From Woeseiaceae bacterium (GTDB lineage Bacteria > Pseudomonadota > Gammaproteobacteria > Steroidobacterales > Woeseiaceae), in contig JANQPG010000064.1 in the NCBI GenBank assembly GCA_028289545.1, positions 1 through 54,085 on the forward strand: 54,085 nt of DNA, read 5' to 3'. Positions 52,398 through 54,085 of the stretch are shown here, piece by piece. The position numbers were made by a program, and so were the translations under genes. Within the stretch, counting starts at the first letter, position 1. Each line of letters begins with the position of its first letter. The notes beneath the pieces were generated by a model that made no database searches, was not told the origin of the DNA, and worked only from the letters and a program-made list of their open reading frames with translations.

Positions 52398-53327
52398 TCA
52401 TCTCAAGCGGCCTTCGAAGCGGGTCTGGGCGGCGTATTCGCCACCCGTAATCCGCCGCTTTCCCGGACGCTGCACCGACTCGAGGCGGACGCCACCGTCT
52501 CCGCAGGCGACGACAACACCGTCCCGACCCACCTCGAGCACCTCGCCCGGCTCGCCCGACGGCGACGGAACGACGGTTGCCTGCCAGCATTTCACGGCTT
52601 CATCACCGGCTTCGAACCAGGCGCCGGGCACCGGGTTGTAGGCACGCACGCGACGTTCGACGATCGTCGCCGGCAGGTTCCAGTCGATGCGCGCGTCTTC
52701 GCGGCCAATTTTGCCCGCATAACTCGATCGCGCGTCGTCCTGCGGCGTCGCCGCCAGGCGGCCTTCGAGGATGTCGTCCAGACGTGCGGCCAGCAGTTCG
52801 CCGCCGAGCGCGGCGAGGCGATCGTGCAGCTCGCCGGCCGTCTCGTCGTCGCCAATGGCGATTTCGGCTGTTGCGTACACCGGGCCGGTATCGAGGCCGG
52901 CTTCCATCTGCATGAGGCTAATGCCCGTTTCCCGGTCGCCTTCGAGGATGGCGGCCTGGATCGGCGCCGCGCCGCGCCAGCGCGGGAGCAGGGACGCATG
53001 TACGTTCAGGCAGCCGAGTCTGGGTATGTCGAGCACAGCCTGCGGCAGGATCAGCCCGTAGGCGGCAACGATCATCAGGTCGGGCTCGAACGCCGCCAGC
53101 ATCGCGTGCTCCTCTCCGCCCTTGAGGCTTTTGGGCTGCAGTACGGGTAGCTCGTGCTGAAGCGCAAAGGACTTGACGGGGCTCAGCTTCGGCTGCCGGC
53201 CGCGGCCTGCCGGGCGGTCGGGCTGGGTCAATACGGCGGCGGGACGGTGGCCGGCTTCGAGCAGCGCTTCGAGGGACGCGCGCGCAAAATCGGGCGTGCC
53301 GGCGAATAGCAGCGTGGGCCGGGTCAT
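52398..53327 (-). CDS. fmt: Methionyl-tRNA formyltransferase
   Basis: Fmt adds the formyl group to initiator Met-tRNA using 10-formyl-tetrahydrofolate. The 309 residues have LLFAGTPDFARASLEALL at the N-terminus, the catalytic CLNVHASLLPRWRGAAPIQAAIL (Asn, His), and LMQMEAGLDTGPVY, followed by the C-terminal OB-like domain. The length fits. It lies between def and rsmB in the classic def-fmt-rsmB order; the gap to def is 63 bases. Confidence 0.96.
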   Translation of the reverse strand: MTRPTLLFAGTPDFARASLEALLEAGHRPAAVLTQPDRPAGRGRQPKLSPVKSFALQHELPVLQPKSLKGGEEHAMLAAFEPDLMIVAAYGLILPQAVLDIPRLGCLNVHASLLPRWRGAAPIQAAILEGDRETGISLMQMEAGLDTGPVYATAEIAIGDDETAGELHDRLAALGGELLAARLDDILEGRLAATPQDDARSSYAGKIGREDARIDWNLPATIVERRVRAYNPVPGAWFEAGDEAVKCWQATVVPSPSGEPGEVLEVGRDGVVVACGDGGVRLESVQRPGKRRITGGEYAAQTRFEGRLR

Positions 53328-53390
53328 CGGTAACTCGACGACGGGTGCTTTGGCGACCGGTAGACGACAGCTGGCTCAGACGGCTGCCGG

Positions 53391-53903
53391 TCAGGCAACC
53401 TGTGCCTGCTGACGACGATCCTTCATGAGTCGCTTGCGAATCCGGCTGCGCTTGGCTTCGGACAGATAATCGACGAAGAGTTTACCCTCGAGATGGTCCA
53501 TTTCGTGCTGTATGCACACGGCCAGAAGGCCGTCGGCCTCCATTTCGGTTTCATTGCCATCGCGATCGAGGTAGCGCACGCGGATGTGTTCGGCGCGACG
53601 GACCGGCTCGTAATAGCCGGGCACTGACAGGCAGCCTTCGTCGGACACCGTTTCACCGTCCTTTTCGACGATTGTGGGGTTGATCAGCGCGTGCGGCTCG
53701 CTCTGATCGCTCGAGACGTCCGCCACGAGCAGCCGCTCGTGCACGTCAACCTGGGTGGCGGCGAGACCTATTCCGGGCGCGGCGTACATCGTTTCGAACA
53801 TGTCGTCGATGAGCGTCCGAATGCGGTCGTCGACCTCGGCTACCGGCTTTGCGCGAGTCCGGAGTTTGGGGTCCGGGAATTCCAATATTCTGAGTTTTGC
53901 CAT
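53391..53903 (-). CDS. def: Peptide deformylase
   Basis: Def removes the N-formyl group from nascent proteins. All three active-site motifs are present: [10 protein letters not shown] (about 45-54), EGCLSVPG (about 87-94) and [14 protein letters not shown] (about 131-144), which bind the Fe2+ through one Cys and two His. The 170 residues match the usual length. It is the first gene of the leftward def-fmt-rsmB-DUF4390-ntrYX series; its promoter must lie in 53904-54085. Confidence 0.97.
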   Translation of the reverse strand: MAKLRILEFPDPKLRTRAKPVAEVDDRIRTLIDDMFETMYAAPGIGLAATQVDVHERLLVADVSSDQSEPHALINPTIVEKDGETVSDEGCLSVPGYYEPVRRAEHIRVRYLDRDGNETEMEADGLLAVCIQHEMDHLEGKLFVDYLSEAKRSRIRKRLMKDRRQQAQVA

Positions 53904-54002
53904 AATTCTCGTATTCGGCTCTACCGGTCGGCATCTGCAAGAATACGCCGCGGATGCGCGCGCCGTGCGGCGCAGGTTTTCCGTAACGGTCTAGTCAAAT
54001 TC

Positions 54003-54052
54003 TGCAAATGCGCTCTAAATGATTGACTTAATTAAATAAGATGATTGACAAT
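54003..54052. promoter_or_regulatory. AT-rich segment, likely the def promoter region
   Basis: This 50-base stretch is much richer in A/T than the surrounding sequence, with ATTGACTTAATTAAATAAG on the plus strand and TTGTCA near 54052-54047 on the minus strand, a possible -35. No clear -10 at standard distance is convincing. From 53904 to the right edge I see no complete gene; a rightward frame beginning at 54041 or 54051 runs off the end and cannot be judged. Confidence 0.3.
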
Positions 54053-54085
54053 GCCGGCCAGGGGAAGGTCGTTTGCCGAGCTTTC

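Overview
The window is a compact, gene-dense, high-GC chromosomal segment of a gammaproteobacterium. Three blocks match the E. coli gene order: rpmB-rpmG-mutM-coaD, rsmD next to ftsY-ftsE-ftsX-rpoH, and def-fmt-rsmB. Other content (a priA-argS-SPOR block, ntrY/ntrX beside rsmB, a dedicated-sortase two-component system, and a sigma factor/DUF3619-like/DUF3106 operon) points away from enteric bacteria. A marine or sediment lineage near Woeseiales, Chromatiales or Xanthomonadales is my inference; no rRNA gene is present to settle it. I see no tRNA, rRNA, CRISPR array, insertion sequence or prophage, and nothing that looks like recent transfer.

Layout. 1-7.2 kb: ribosomal proteins L28/L33, DNA repair (mutM), CoA synthesis (coaD), rRNA methylation (rsmD), SRP receptor and division ABC complex (ftsYEX), a TetR regulator with its palindromic operator, and the heat-shock sigma factor rpoH behind a perfect CIRCE element. 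7.2-13.0 kb: envelope and accessory genes (DUF3465-like protein, OmpA-type lipoprotein, a small membrane protein, two MATE exporters, SRPBCC and Nudix proteins). 13.0-16.6 kb: a proteobacterial dedicated-sortase locus in which the sortase has lost its catalytic His and Cys while the response regulator and histidine kinase look intact. 16.6-22.5 kb: glutamate synthase gltBD. 22.8-35.6 kb: lipoproteins, DUF924, a third MATE exporter, a thiolase, ferrochelatase, a VOC protein, a fructosamine-kinase-like protein, a 5'-3' exonuclease, a secreted amidohydrolase, a DUF4892/OmpA protein, and TerB-like and HNH proteins. 35.8-40.7 kb: transhydrogenase pntAB, then an ECF-like sigma factor operon. 40.9-46.8 kb: priA, argS, SPOR protein and a CapA-like lipoprotein. 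46.8-53.9 kb: one leftward series ntrX-ntrY-DUF4390-rsmB-fmt-def, several members of which overlap.

How the genes work together. Several units are co-translated modules: ftsE/ftsX overlap, the SRPBCC and Nudix genes overlap, argS and the SPOR gene overlap (TAATG), ntrY and ntrX overlap, and the sigma factor overlaps its putative membrane regulator. GltBD makes glutamate with NADPH, which PntAB can supply. NtrYX is a nitrogen/redox-type two-component pair. Its response regulator lacks the features needed to activate sigma-54, which suggests it works as a DNA-binding regulator only.

The most unusual points are the pseudo-sortase beside an intact dedicated two-component system, the CIRCE element on rpoH, the degenerate NtrX ATPase domain, and a 13-bp iterated element in front of dinF.
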